From: Henckelia pumila
Taxonomy: Eukaryota; Streptophyta; Magnoliopsida; Lamiales; Gesneriaceae
Length of the DNA: 64,000 nucleotides
Assembly (NCBI RefSeq): GCF_033568475.1
Contig: NW_027331831.1
Location: 10,788,001-10,852,000 of the forward strand
Direction: 5' to 3'
Part shown: positions 10,736 to 22,533 of the stretch, piece by piece
Position numbering within the stretch: position 1 is the first letter of the stretch
Layout of the letters: each line of letters begins with the position of its first letter
The notes under the pieces: generated by a model
The model's input: only the letters and a program-made list of their open reading frames with translations
Database searches by the model: none
Told to the model about the DNA's origin: nothing
Position numbers and translations under genes: made by a program

Positions 10736-12387
10736 AATTCAACTCTGTAAAATAGCTGTCTTTAAAGAAGATCGGAAATTGAGCAACAAATATTCCAACC
10801 ATCCTTTGATTTTTCCCAAGAAAAGTGTGGTAAGGAGGAGGAAGCAGGGGTGGACCAATAGTCAACCCGATCCTCCTAATTCCACATTTTTTAATCATAC
10901 TAGAAAATTGTACATGTTTTGCGCGTAACAATTCTGTATGAAACGAAATAAGTTAATCTAGTAGTAGTAAATGAAAATGGCAATGGCACATTTTCATAAT
11001 TTATGTTAACCAAGCATATATCACTAAATTTGAACAAACAACATGCTTTAAATTTTTCCCTCTAAATTTTATGTATGCTAGCTAGTTTTTGGTTGTATAT
11101 TTTATTTTTTATTTTTTTTGGATGAGTACAAATATTTTCTCATCACATTCAATCTCGATGTCTGGCCTAGCTTCACTAATCGAATATTAATCTATATTGA
11201 ATAATGATTTAGTGTATAAAATAATCAATACGTTGGAAAAAAAAATACAAGGGAAAAATAATATTTTCTAATATAAGCTTTTTGTATCAAAATATGCACA
11301 AAGTAATTAACGTCGAAGAAGATTTATTTAAATTATACAATTAATAATTTAAATGATTCATGTAGCCTATTTGTATCTTAACTTTTGTTTCAGGATCAAC
11401 GTATAAAAATAAGGTAAACCTATTTGTCGGAAATCAGATGCGTACACATATGCAACAACTACGTACTTCAAACTTTGCTTACTTTATGCATACTTTCATT
11501 TTTCAAATCTAATAATTTTAGTGGAGAAACTTTAATAATTTGTACTTAAATATGGTCAATCTTGGGGTTGTCCTTCCAAATTACTTTCTTATTTTATTTT
11601 ATTTTTACCATTAAAGAATGATAATAAATTATTCGGTTTTCATTTTCAAACTAATGACATTGTATCCGGATATATGTGAGTATTATTTGCGTAAACTATC
11701 ATTGTGAAATCCAGATATTACTAAAAATTTTTTATAAAAAAAGTTAATTATTAACTTCATATGTTTTCAAATCTTGGGTATACATATGCATTTTTACGTG
11801 TTAATTTTCAGGTGTATGCGTGTTCAATATTTGAAAACAAAAAAAATTTAAAATTATGAAAATTTTTAGCAATCTCAAAATTTTATAGGTGTATATGTAC
11901 TTAACCCTATATGATATGTATATCCCTTCAATCTCCAATAAACGATATATGGAGAGAACAATTTTACAGTAAACCTCTTACCATTGATCCATTTAAAAAA
12001 ACTGAACAAATATAACAAAAACAAAACTTTTTAAAACTTTATAATAACTATTTACAAAAAACAGATAAGATTTCTTTTTTGCTTATTTGTTTTGTTTTTT
12101 TGAATTTTAATATATTGAATTTCACTTTTTTGCTTCTCTTTGTGGAATATCTAATTGATAAAAAAAACTTTTCAAAACATTATATAATTTATTCTAATAA
12201 TTTAAAAAAATTAATATAAAAACATTGAATTTTATTTACAAACTTGATTTAATTGATATCTGTATTCATATATATTATATTATATTAGAAATATATATAT
12301 AAAAGCAAAATTGTCTACTATTTTTAGTAAGTTTTTGTCAAAATATAGTTGCTAAAAAATAAATAATGATAATTAATATTATATTTG
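10736..12387. other. AT-rich intergenic region upstream of the kinase
   Basis: This contains the presumed promoter side of the kinase gene. I see no coding sequence, LTR ends or repeat structure beyond A/T runs, and no clear TATA box can be tied to the kinase start. Confidence 0.45.
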
Positions 12388-14350
12388 TTGGGATAGAAGA
12401 TGTGTGAATGCACACTTTTAAAAATATCTTGAGCTACAATAGCTTGTTTTTGAAATATTTAAAAATGAACCGAGCATCGAGAGATTATATTGAGTTTGGT
12501 TACAAAACCAAGCGGAAAACACTCACCATAACCCTCTAAAAACCGATTAAGCATTTTGAAAATCGTTTGAAAAGATTTCAAGTTGAAATAATAAAAATAT
12601 TTTGGTTGAACCATTTTATCAAATACTTTGTACGCAAGATTTTGATATTTTAAAGAACACATAAAATGCTTCAAAAAATCATCCAAAAAGCAGTAGCAAT
12701 ATGTAAATGCAATGAAATAAAGAGACACAAATTTGTTTATTGATGTTCGAAGGCCAAATCCTTCTACATCTCTCCTTCTTTCATTTTCGGAAGGATTTCA
12801 CTAGAAGATTTTGATTTACACAAGTCATGTTTACAAACTCATTTCGACATAGGCCTTACCCATCGCCAAATCGAAACTCCTAGCAATTCTCAACCATGGT
12901 TGGGACAACAATTCTCACAACTAAATACAAAGATTACACATTTTTTAATGTATATGTGCAAAGACTCTGACTCAACTATTCTATGAAATGCATATCTCTT
13001 TTGTGTGAGTGAGTTCTCTTCAAATGATGTTTTCTCTATTCTTAAACAAAGAAGAGTATTCAACAAACTCATTTTGGTGTGGAGGATTTATCTCTCAAAA
13101 TTCATCTCTTGTATTTTTCATCACACCTCAATTCTTGGACTTGCTCTCATTCTAGCTTGTTTTTCTTGTATAATATTCTCATGTTTTATATGTGCATCCA
13201 AAAGCTCTCATTTATCTTCAAGATGTTGTATTTATAGTCTCCAAGAGTGATATAAATGTTAGATACAAGAATATGACCATTGGAAAATTTTATGTACTTT
13301 TTCTAACACACAACAGTCATATTTGCATTTCTGGACAGTTGTTGGATGGTTGAGAAGAATTAAAACGGGTGATAACAAAAAAAGTGAGTACTCAACTGGT
13401 TGAGAGCAAAGCAGGTGCGAACTCGATCAGTTGAGAACAAAACAGGTGAGAACTCGACCGGTCGTGAACAAAACGGGTGAGTGAGCAAACCAGTCGCATG
13501 AGTAAAAACGGGTGAGTGAATGTTGTTCGTTCTAGTGCTTATAATTCTTGATTCATTAATTTTTGGATTAAGTGATTAACATAAAAGTTGTATCCCTTTG
13601 TCTTGGATTTTCAATGCAGTAAGAATCACTCAATTTGGATTTCATATGAGAACGTTAATTATGCTCGGAATACCATATCTGCTAAAAAATGGTCGAGTGA
13701 TCAAAACGGTCGCATAAGCCTCATCGGGTGAGTAGATGTTGTCTGGTTGAGTGCTTATAGATCTTGATACGTTGCTTTCTGAGTAAACTGATGAACATTA
13801 AAGTTGTAGCCCTTTGTTTACTTTCAATGAAATCAAGAATCGCAAAATTTCAATTTTTTAAGAGAAATATATGCTCGAAATACTAGACTGTGTACAATCC
13901 TGAGCACTGTCAACAACTTGTGTAGAACCAATAGCAACTTCAACGTGATTGAGTAGCTTCTTAGCTCCGATTCATAATTTTACTTGTGAAGATGATTTTT
14001 ATTTTTAGATCATGTTCTTATCTTTGAAACACATACTGAATCATTCCATTTGGATAGCGGAACTGAGAGATATGGTTATTAAACCAGAGATAGTCTATCT
14101 AGTTTTTTGTTGCTATAAGTTCATCCACCTCAATATGGATACGATGGTTTGGTCTAGATATCATCCAAATTGGTCCACCTGGTCTAAAATATGACTTGTA
14201 GATTTTTGAGTTGGCTGTACAACAGTTTTAATTTGATGGCTGATCATTTGGATTATTGAGCCACAAGATATCATCAAAATACTTTTGCTCTTCAGAAATT
14301 TAGTTTAGTTGAATTCGAGTTCACAATTTCAAAACTTCCAAAATGTGATA
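12388..14350. repeat. Degenerate retroelement-like repeat region
   Basis: It begins TGTTGGGATAGAAG and includes a copy of the GAGCATCGAGAGATTATAT block also found near 6958 and 15197. Two loosely tandem segments of about 200 bp (about 13525-13735 and 13735-13900) share phrases such as GTTGTAGCCCTTTG and follow a short minisatellite. The composition resembles an old LTR, but I find no second LTR, primer site or coding remnant. Confidence 0.35.
13370..13510 (+). repeat. Minisatellite of about 31 bp, four imperfect units
   Basis: Successive units resemble GTTGAGAACAAAACAGGTG followed by AGAACTCGACCG, with drift such as GTCGTGAACAAAACGGGTG. A single related unit recurs near 13690-13730. Confidence 0.6.
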
Positions 14351-14449
14351 TATCAATTACACACTTGAGTAAATATGTTAAAAACACAATAACAAAGTTT
14401 TTTTATCATCATAATCAAGATTGCTTGCATTTTCGAACCCAAAAATATC

Positions 14450-15030
14450 CATAAAATGTTACAATTTTCGTCTCAAAATTTAAAAATTGATCAAATGTTA
14501 TCACTACTTTTTAATTTCATTTAATTTTTCTGTTCATATATATTTGAAAATTTTCATAAATGTTATATTTGATAATGTAACAATTGTCAGTTCAAAATTT
14601 GAAATCTATCGGATGTTATAACAATTTTTATTTTTAGTTAATTTTTTTGTTTCTATATATGTGTGTGAACTTTTCATACACGCTATATATGATCATGTAC
14701 CAATTTTTGGTTCAAAGATTAAAATTTGATCTTGTGTTATCACTAATTTTTAGTTCAATTATTTTTAATTTGTATATGTATATGAAAATTTTCATAAATG
14801 TTATACATGATAACTTACCAATTTTCGGTTTGAAATTTGAAATTCGATCGAGTGTTATCACTATTTTTAAAATATTTGTGTACATATATATTTGAAAATT
14901 CCATAACTGTTACATATAATAATGTACCAATTTAAGGTTCAAATTTTAGTCAGATGTAATAACTATTTTCAAAATTTCAGCTAATTATTTTGTATGCATA
15001 CATATGTGAACATTTTCATAAAATCTATGT
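14450..15030 (+). repeat. Tandem array of about 115-bp AT-rich units (about five)
   Basis: Each unit carries, in order, a TGTACCAATTTTCGGTTC-like segment, AAATTTGAAATTCGATC, TGTTATCACTATTTTT and GAAAATTTTCATAAATGTT. Unit starts are near 14455, 14563, 14684, 14802 and 14909. The last unit overlaps the start of the right duplication copy. The left copy has only about one unit at the matching place (near 6600-6730). Confidence 0.65.
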
Positions 15031-15233
15031 CTAGATGATGAATGCAAAGTCAAACAAGTTCTATGGTCGAATCAGTTTGATTGGGCTTGTTAGATTATTG
15101 AGCTTGTTAGATTGTCCGGTTGATCTTTATGAGATCAAATTGATTTGTCATCACCAAACTTGAGTATTTTTCTTATCGAAATATTCAACAATCAATCGAG
15201 CACCGAGAGATTATATCAAGTTGAATTTTTTTT

Positions 15234-15536
15234 AGGAAAAATAATTTTTTTGGTCCATTAACTTATCTATGTTTTGGTTTTGGTTCATTAACTTTTCCAA
15301 TGTTGGTTTTTATACACTAACTTTGCATTTTCAGTATTTTTTGGTCCAACTTCATACGTGTCAACTTCTGATTGGTCCAAAATGATGATATTGACCAATC
15401 AGAAGATGACACTTATGCAGTTGGACAAAAAAATACTAAAAATGTAAAGTTAGTGTACCAAAACCCACATCGAAAAAGTTAATGGATCAGAACCCAAAAG
15501 AGGTAAAGTTATTGAACCAAGAAACTTATTATCCCT
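15234..15536. mobile_element. Foldback MULE-like MITE, right copy only
   Basis: AGGAAAAATAATTTTTTTGG at the left end matches the complement of the right end (AGGGATAATAAGTTTCTTGG) and the inverted similarity runs over 100 bp per arm. It lies within a poly-T tract, with 8 T before and 7 T after. The left duplication copy has an uninterrupted T run at that place, so this is an insertion after duplication. Long arms fit the Mutator-like foldback class, but the family is inferred. Confidence 0.7.
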
Positions 15537-15729
15537 TTTTTTTAATTTGAATCTTTTTGAGAAATTGCTCTACGTACCTGGGCATTTCATCAGCAATAGG
15601 AGTGCAGATCATATCTTCTACCAGGATGAACTTAAGATTGTATCCTAATTATATGTCACATGATAATATCAAGATAAAAATCTTATAACCAACATAATCA
15701 AGACTAGTCCAAATACATCAAAAAGTTAA

Positions 15730-15846
15730 GGTAGTGTTTGGGAGAACTTCTAAGAAGTACTTTTCAGCTTTTTCTTCACAAAATTTCAAAATTCTGTGAA
15801 AGAAAAGCTAAAAAGTGCTTCTTAAAAACTCTCACAAACACTACAA
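15730..15846. mobile_element. Foldback MITE (right copy)
   Basis: The duplicate of the element at 7185-7300: GGTAGTGTTTGGGAG ... CTCACAAACACTAC, with arms that have drifted (AAGTACTTTTCAGC against GCTAAAAAGTGCTT). Confidence 0.75.
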
Positions 15847-16779
15847 TATTGTCCATAATTCGAAATAAAGATATACAATATTTCGAATAATCAGAATTTC
15901 AAAAAAATAAAAATAAAAACAAAACAAACTTCCAAAACAAACCAAAATAAACGACAACTAACAATAACATAAAGTAGAAATAGGTGTTTTTTTTTTTGAA
16001 ATTGTAGAATAGGTGTTAATAAAAAAGTAAATTTATTTGTAAAATCATTTTAATTGAGAATATGATCGTTGTTATCAAAATACCAATATTTTAATTAGTT
16101 TTATATTATTTATTGTTTTTGTGATTTAATAGAGATTGTTCAAGATGCTCATTACAATTACCAATGTAATTGTTGTATGAGCATATACTAATTTCTAACC
16201 TCTTATAAACCTTTTAAAATATGCATTTTATAATATGTGACATATTATAATTTCACTATTATTACAATATCAATACATATATATTATATCGTCCTATTTG
16301 TTTCACACAAATTAAAAAATAATAAAAGTAAATTAAATATAAACTTCTTATTTTTTCCCTATTTAACTATTCAAAAAATAGTTGCACAATTTTCAAAATA
16401 TAATTAATAAAAATATATCGATAAAAGAGTATAAAAAATATTACTGATTATAATTTAAGCCTATATATTTGAAGCAAACCAAAAGAGAAAGGTGTCCTAT
16501 ACATAATTGGGACTGGAGTAGGAATTTAAGCTCCAGCAGTGGAGTAGAAATTTTTGTGGGGCTGGCAAAACCGAGGTCTTCGAACTCGACAAATTTGAAG
16601 GTAGAATGATATATCATATCTTAAGAAATAACTTTTTAAACGGAAATTGGTACTAGCTTATGGGGTACTAAACAAGACAAATACAAGTATCCGAAAAAAA
16701 AAAGAAAAAAACAAAAAGACAAATGCAATACCAAGGTACCACTACAAAAATAACACGGAGGTTTGCCACGGTTGAATGA

Positions 16780-17125
16780 AGACCGTGACAAATTTTGCCA
16801 CGGTTTGCTTAAAGCGTCGCAAAATGCCACGGTTATGTTTAACCGTGGAAATTTTCGACGGTTTTTTATGATCGTGGCAAAATGAATTTGTCACGGTTAT
16901 AGATAAAGCGTTGTAATTTGCGACGCTTTCTTAAAACCGTGGCAAAAATTTATCATGGTTTACTAATTTATATTAACGTGGCAAATTTTGCAACGGTTTT
17001 TAATTAACCGTTGCAAATAACATTCTACGCTTACCAAACGCATAAAGGACGCATAATTGACGCGTCTCCAACCGGACACATTATCTTTATATATTGCAAC
17101 GGTTTTACTAAAACCGTGGCAAAAA
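16780..17125. repeat. CACTA left subterminal motif array
   Basis: Repeated GCCACGGTTT/AAACCGTGGC 10- to 12-mers and variants (GCAACGG, GCGTCGCAA) alternate in orientation. They are likely binding sites for the element's TNPA-type protein. Confidence 0.8.
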
Positions 17126-17500
17126 AATCAACTATAAATATACTTGCATTGATCATTGTTGCCATCGATCGATATATATACGACATATTTGTTATATATA
17201 TAGAAATATATAATTTTATTTTTGATTTTCTGCTTCAATTTAATTACATCCGATACGTAGCCAAAAGAAGAGGTACGTAATTTGCATATATACAAATTTT
17301 TTATTTAATTAATTAATTAATTTTTTTTGTATATACACCCAAAAAAAAATAGAAACGTACGTTGCGATTGACACACTTATTATTATAATGTGATATGATT
17401 ATATTATTGTTATCGTTTAGATATTTTGTTGTATATATTATAATGTTATTATATAAAATAAATATTTGACACCTCATTATAATATTTTATTATTCATTCT

Positions 17501-17507
<7 letters not shown>

Positions 17508-17536
<29 letters not shown>
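17508..17536. repeat. (TA)n microsatellite in CACTA element
   Basis: An uninterrupted TA run of about 14 units, upstream of the transposase relic. Confidence 0.8.
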
Positions 17537-17538
<2 letters not shown>

Positions 17539-17639
17539 TTCACATATATAATCATGTTATTATAATAACGTAGTGAGATTATATCATTTTTATTTTATAC
17601 ATGTTTAGTATATAATATAAACCGTTACTGTAGCACCGC

Positions 17640-19290
17640 ATGGCTTACGATCGAAGTTGGATTGATCGGAGATTTGTTAATGGATCATTGAATGAAGTAT
17701 ACCTTAATGGGATCGAGGTATTTGTTGTTTTTTCAAAGAGTAATCTGACATGTTTACCTGACGGAACTATAAGATGTCCATGTAACCATAAGAAATGTCA
17801 GAATTTAAGTTACTGGGACGAGAATACGGCCAAGGTACACTTGTGTAGGTATGAGTTTGTTCCTAATTATTACAATTGGTACTTTCATGGAGAAAATTAT
17901 ATTCGTCCATCGTTTCAAGGAGTTAATATGGAAGCACCATCTTCGTCTCGAAGTAATCGGCGTACGAGCACAGATGATATGCCACCCAATTTCGCAACTT
18001 TAACGAATCCAAACTCATATTCTGACAGTGAATACTAATTTGGAGGCTACCAAAATTATTATGATTACCCAAATGTAATTGATGAGGCGGTATTGAACGA
18101 GGATCCTGATGCCAATGTTGTCGAAGATCACCACGTCAATGTCAACGAGGAGGATCCTAACATGATTGCTAGAGCTCTATATGATATGATAAAATCGACG
18201 GAGAAGGAGATTTGGGAAGGAAATCCATATGGACATACCTTGTTATCTGTTCTTGCAAGGTTGTTGAAGATGAAATATCAACATAGCATGTTTGAAAGGA
18301 ATTATAATGACATGTGTCAATTAATGACAGAGTTATGTCCTATCGATCATAATTTTCCAAAAAAATTCAATGCAACCAAGAAATTAGTCAAGGATATGGG
18401 GCTATCGGTCGATAAAATTGATTGTTGCAACAACAATTGCATGATATATTGGGTACAGAAAGCGAGTTGATCGCGTGCAGATTTTGTGAGCATCTGCGCT
18501 ACAAACAAAGTCAATCACGTGGATCTAGAAAGAATATGAAGCAAATCGCGTACAAGCGGATGTATTACTTCCCCCTCACGCCTCGTCTCCAATGTTTGTA
18601 CGCCTCAGAAGCAACGAAGTCACACATGTGATGGCACCACGAGCATGTGTATGACGGAGAAACGATGACCCACCCTTCGGACTCACCTGCTTGGCGCAAT
18701 TTCACAGAGACACACCCTACTTTTTCCTCCGAGATCAGGAATGTTAGACTAGCACTTTCTGCTGACGGTTTCCAACCTTTTGGTCAGACAGTTCAGCAGT
18801 ATTCGTCGTGGCCTGTGATTTTGACTCCATATAATTTGCCTCCTTGGATGTGCATGAAAGATGAGTACATGTTTCTCACTGTGCTTGCTCCTCCCAAAGA
18901 ACCCAAAGGACAAACTTGATGTATTCCTACAACCACTCATCGCAGAACTTCAATCAATCTGGTCTGACGGTGCTATCACATACGACGTTCATTCTCATAC
19001 AAACTTCACTTTGAGAGCAGCTTTGATGTGGACGATTAGTGATTTTCCTGCATACTCAATATTATCCGATTGGAGTACCGCTGGTAAACAAGCATGTCCA
19101 CACTGTATGTTAGACTCGGAGGCGTTCACACTAACACATAGCAGGAAGACAAGTTGGTTTGACAATCATAGAAAGTTTCTTCCCGTCAATCATCCATTGC
19201 GTCGGAGCAGAAACCTTTTAAGAAGTGGTCGCACTATGTCGCACACTGCCAGACCTACGAGATCCGGATATAAAATTAAATTGTTTTTTT
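17640..19290 (+). pseudogene. TNP2/TNPD-like CACTA transposase, degenerate and truncated
   Basis: It begins MAYDRSWIDRRFVNG, the transposase-associated N-terminal domain, with a Cys/His cluster (CPCNHKKC). Lesions, in order, are TAA at 18036-18038, a frameshift near 18450, TGA at 18629-18631 (where MRWH is expected; CGA to TGA) and a frameshift near 18890. Transposase_21 sequence is recognisable from about 18640 to 19210 (MTHPSDSPAW, LTPYNLPPWMCMK, ACPHCMLDSEAF, FDNHRKFLP). Similarity stops near 19215 and the catalytic C-terminal half is missing, consistent with an internal deletion that joins this to the second gene. Confidence 0.85.
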
Positions 19291-19302
19291 ATTAATTAAC
19301 AG

Positions 19303-20465
19303 GCCAAGTATAGGTGGGATCCACAACATGAAAAGGAAATTAGAGAAATTTGGAAAAACCAGTGTGCTGACACATACCGTCAAACCTTGCATCGCTGGAG
19401 GAAGAATGTCAAGTTGCCTCCTACGATAGATCAGGCGATATGGGCGATATATCTTGCACATTGGGAGAAAGAAAGTTGGCAGAAGATGGCGGCGGCGTAC
19501 GGGAAGAACAGGCGTAGCGAGCCTGCTGGTCCAGGGACTGGTTTGACCAGGCACATCGCGGGCTCGAGACCCTTTGCGGTACATGCTGTGAGTATGGTAA
19601 GAAATATCTGATTACATAATATAAGAAAATATTATATAATCAATATTATTATCATATTAATTATTTGTTACTTGTAATTATCTATGTATGTACGTCCAAT
19701 GCAGCATGAGGAGCTTAACAGAGATCCAAACAGTTACGAGTTACATCTCAAGACGCACAAGCGGGCGAACGGGACCTTTGCCGATGGCAAGTCCCAGCAG
19801 ATCAGCGTATGTATATATTCAATTATGATTTATTTTTTCCAAAATGTTAAATTTGGAGGCATATGCATACATGTAAATTTGTCATTTGGTAAAACAGGAA
19901 GAGGTGGAGCGTCGTATCGACGAGCAGTTCCCATTGAGGCATACTGGAGATGCCCAACACACTCCCACCCCTGAGCAGGTGAATGCGATATATTTCGATG
20001 TCGTCGGTGGTGTTAGTCATCGACGGGTATATGGTATCGTTTCCACCGCACATACCATATACCAGGATGAGATGACCCCTCGTCCTCGTGGCTCTAGCCA
20101 AATGAAGTCGTTGATGGCCGCACAGAATGAGGCGATACAGGTCGCCGTAGCTGACGCATCAGCTGCTAGAGCGGAGACGCAACAGCTTCGACAGGAGTTC
20201 CAGCAGTATCAGAAACGCTTCGGTAAGATGGAGCAGCTCTTGGGTAAGATCCTCTCTGCGGCCAGTAATAAGAAAAAAAACCACAGAGGATACACGTGCT
20301 ATTGATCAGTTGTCCTATCCATCTTATTCATTGCATATTCAGAATCCTTCTCCGAGTGATCGCGATGACGACGATGGAGATGATGACGCTGACGGGGGTG
20401 GCGCTGACGAGGGTGGCGTTGACAGGGGTGATGATGACGAGACGCAGCAGGCGTCAGATTGGTAG
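19303..20465 (+). pseudogene. CACTA second gene (TNPA-like, Transposase_24 type)
   Basis: Likely exons lie at about 19303-19596 (YRWDPQHEKEIREIWKN, LPPTIDQAIWAIY, RSEPAGPGTGL), 19705-19806 (HEELNRDPNSYELHLKTHKR) and 19898-20465 (EEVERRIDEQFP ... coiled-coil AARAETQQLRQEFQQYQKR). The order and motifs match the plant En/Spm accessory protein that binds subterminal repeats. A run of eight A at about 20273-20280 shifts the frame to an early stop at 20302-20304. In the frame one base shorter the protein continues into an acidic DDDDGDDDADGG tail that ends ASDW at TAG 20463-20465. Exon edges are estimates. Confidence 0.7.
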
Positions 20466-20734
20466 CAACTTTTGTATCGATAGATTGATGTTTGTTTTGA
20501 GATATTGGTTTATGCTTTTGGATTAGACTCTGGATAATTGTTGTGCGATTTTGTTTAATATTTTGTATTAATTAAATTTTATGCTTTTGGATTAGACATT
20601 TGGATAATTTTTGTGCTTTTTTTTTAATATTTTGGATTAATTAAATTTTATTTATAAATTTGTTTACATTAACTAGTAATAATATTATGGTATTAATAAA
20701 TAAATATATAAATTTTTTTTATACACATTTATTT

Positions 20735-21112
20735 TTGCAACGGTTTTTAAATCCGTAGCAAAATTTGCAACGGTTGTAAATAAACCGTTGCAAATTTTGC
20801 GACACTTTTGTACAAACGTGGAAAAAAGTTTGTTATGCTATATTTAAAAACGTAGCAATTTTTGTAACGGTTTATTTATAACCGTGACAAATATTTGCGA
20901 CGGTCTGTCTAAAAACCGTGGCAAAGTATTGCAACGGTAGTTTTTATATGTAGCAAATATTGCAACGCTTTTTTCAACCGTTGCAAATAAATTGTGACGG
21001 TGAGTTTTGCAATGCTAGGATTAAACCGTCGCAAAAGCGTTGCAAATGCAATTTTGCAACGCTTTTTGCGACGGTATAAGCGTGGCAAAGCTCCGTGTTT
21101 TTTTTTGTAGTG
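20735..21112. repeat. CACTA right subterminal array and terminal inverted repeat
   Basis: About ten TTGCAACGGTTT/AAACCGTGGCAAA-type motifs precede the terminal repeat ending TTTTTTTGTAGTG. Here GCAACGG predominates over the GCCACGG seen at the left end. Confidence 0.8.
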
Positions 21113-21739
21113 TACGTACGTAAGAAATATTCTTTGTACAACTTGTTCGACATGGTATGGAAATTATAATAAAAAATAATGGCAAATTTACTCAATTATC
21201 ATATAATAATTAGTATCAGATCTAAACCAATTGTTATTTTAGTATCATATATTAGTACTGTATTCCCAATATTTTCTATCGATGTTCATTCAAAAAAAAC
21301 AAATACGTCATTAACACCAATATTTGCATACATCTTTGACTTGAAAATCACATATTATAAGTACCAAATTTGAAATAATTTATGCTTAAATATTATGTAT
21401 TAGTAATTTAGTACTATATTTTCAATTTCTTTCCAAGAAGAAATATGTGGGCCCAAGGAGTCAAGATATTTTATGTAGATCAGAGATTTAAAACAATAAT
21501 TTTTTCAGACAAAGTTATGTTTGGATTTAAGAATTTAAAGTAAATTTACCAATAAAATAAAATAAGAGAATTTAAGGATTTTAGCCTACTTCAAAACCAT
21601 ATTTAAAAAAATAGCTTTATCTATCGAATAATTTCCAATATAACCCTCCATAAATTTAAATTCCTAAAATACCCTTTTTTAACATTCCAATTTCATTATA
21701 TTCTATAAGTTAGTATGATTAGGCAAAATCTGAATTTTT
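21113..21739. other. AT-rich spacer
   Basis: No gene or element end recognised; A/T-rich sequence between the CACTA element and the next repeat nest. Confidence 0.45.
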
Positions 21740-21992
21740 TGTTGATGATATAAAGTATTTTACTTGAACAAGGTCAAGCAAACCAGATGATATGTTAAAC
21801 AAAACCAAGAACATATTGAAACCACATCATAATCGGTTTTACAAACATATGATCTGAACAAGACTAAAATGATAAGAAATCTTATCAGATTAGTAATTTT
21901 ATTGGTCACTCTACATCGATCTGCACTTCCAGATCAATTTTACACTACCAGACCAGTTCAGACCATCCAGACTAGATCAAATATGTCTTCCG

Positions 21993-22391
21993 TGTTAGGT
22001 GGCAGGTGTTGGTTGGAAAGTTGGGGAAGTAAATTCACGCGTAAAGGTTTGCCTATAAAAAGGCAGCTTATCTCTTCATTCCATATATCACACATCGAAC
22101 AGAAGAAGATTATGGAAACACTTACTCGAAATCTCACTTATCAGATTCCATTGTGGAAGACACACTAAGAACAAGTCTTATCCATTTGTTGGAGCTTCAC
22201 TTTCTTTAGCAAAGATCCTAGGTGAAAACAAGATGAGATATTTTTTCGATGATCTCTCCAGTTATAAATATTGCAGTATCTCCGTGGACGTAGCTTATAT
22301 TAGGTGAACCACGTAAATCCTTAGTGTTCTTGTTGATTATTTTATTTTGCAATTATTATCGTCATGTTCGCTTTGGTATAAATACATAACT
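21993..22391 (+). repeat. 5' LTR of copia B
   Basis: Begins TGTTAGGTGGCAGG and ends ATACATAACT (final CA lost). TATAAAA at 22054-22060 is a likely TATA box. Its first ~95 bp and last ~130 bp match the 3' LTR; the middle (about 22087-22262) does not. Confidence 0.88.
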
Positions 22392-22533
22392 ACTGATATC
22401 AACGTTGTTACGGTGTCCGGGAGCCTTGGTGAATTTTTTTTTTTAAATTCTGAGTATGCTCTGTGGTTGCAGCTTTGTCTAATCTTCCACATCAGAAAAG
22501 ATTTTTTGAAATTTTATTAAGTCAGGACAAGCG

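Larger units (their letters stand above)
14960..16634 (+). repeat. Direct duplication, right copy
   Basis: Counterpart of 6640-8737, ending at TTAAGAAATAACTTTTTAAACGG, where similarity to the left copy stops about 105 bp before the CACTA element. It has a unique 303-bp foldback insertion at 15234-15536 and lacks the hAT-like insertion of the left copy. Confidence 0.85.
16740..21112 (+). mobile_element. CACTA (En/Spm) DNA transposon, complete ends, 4.4 kb
   Basis: Terminal inverted repeats begin CACTACAAAAATAACACGG and, read inward from the right, CACTACAAAAAAAAACACGG; about 32 bp match. The 3-bp target duplication is TAC (16737-16739 and 21113-21115). Both subterminal regions are packed with TTTGCCACGGTT-type motifs in both orientations, the usual TNPA-binding architecture. 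Inside are a TNP2/TNPD-like transposase relic and a second gene of Transposase_24 type. The transposase is broken and internally deleted, so the copy is non-autonomous, but its ends look mobilisable. Confidence 0.95.
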
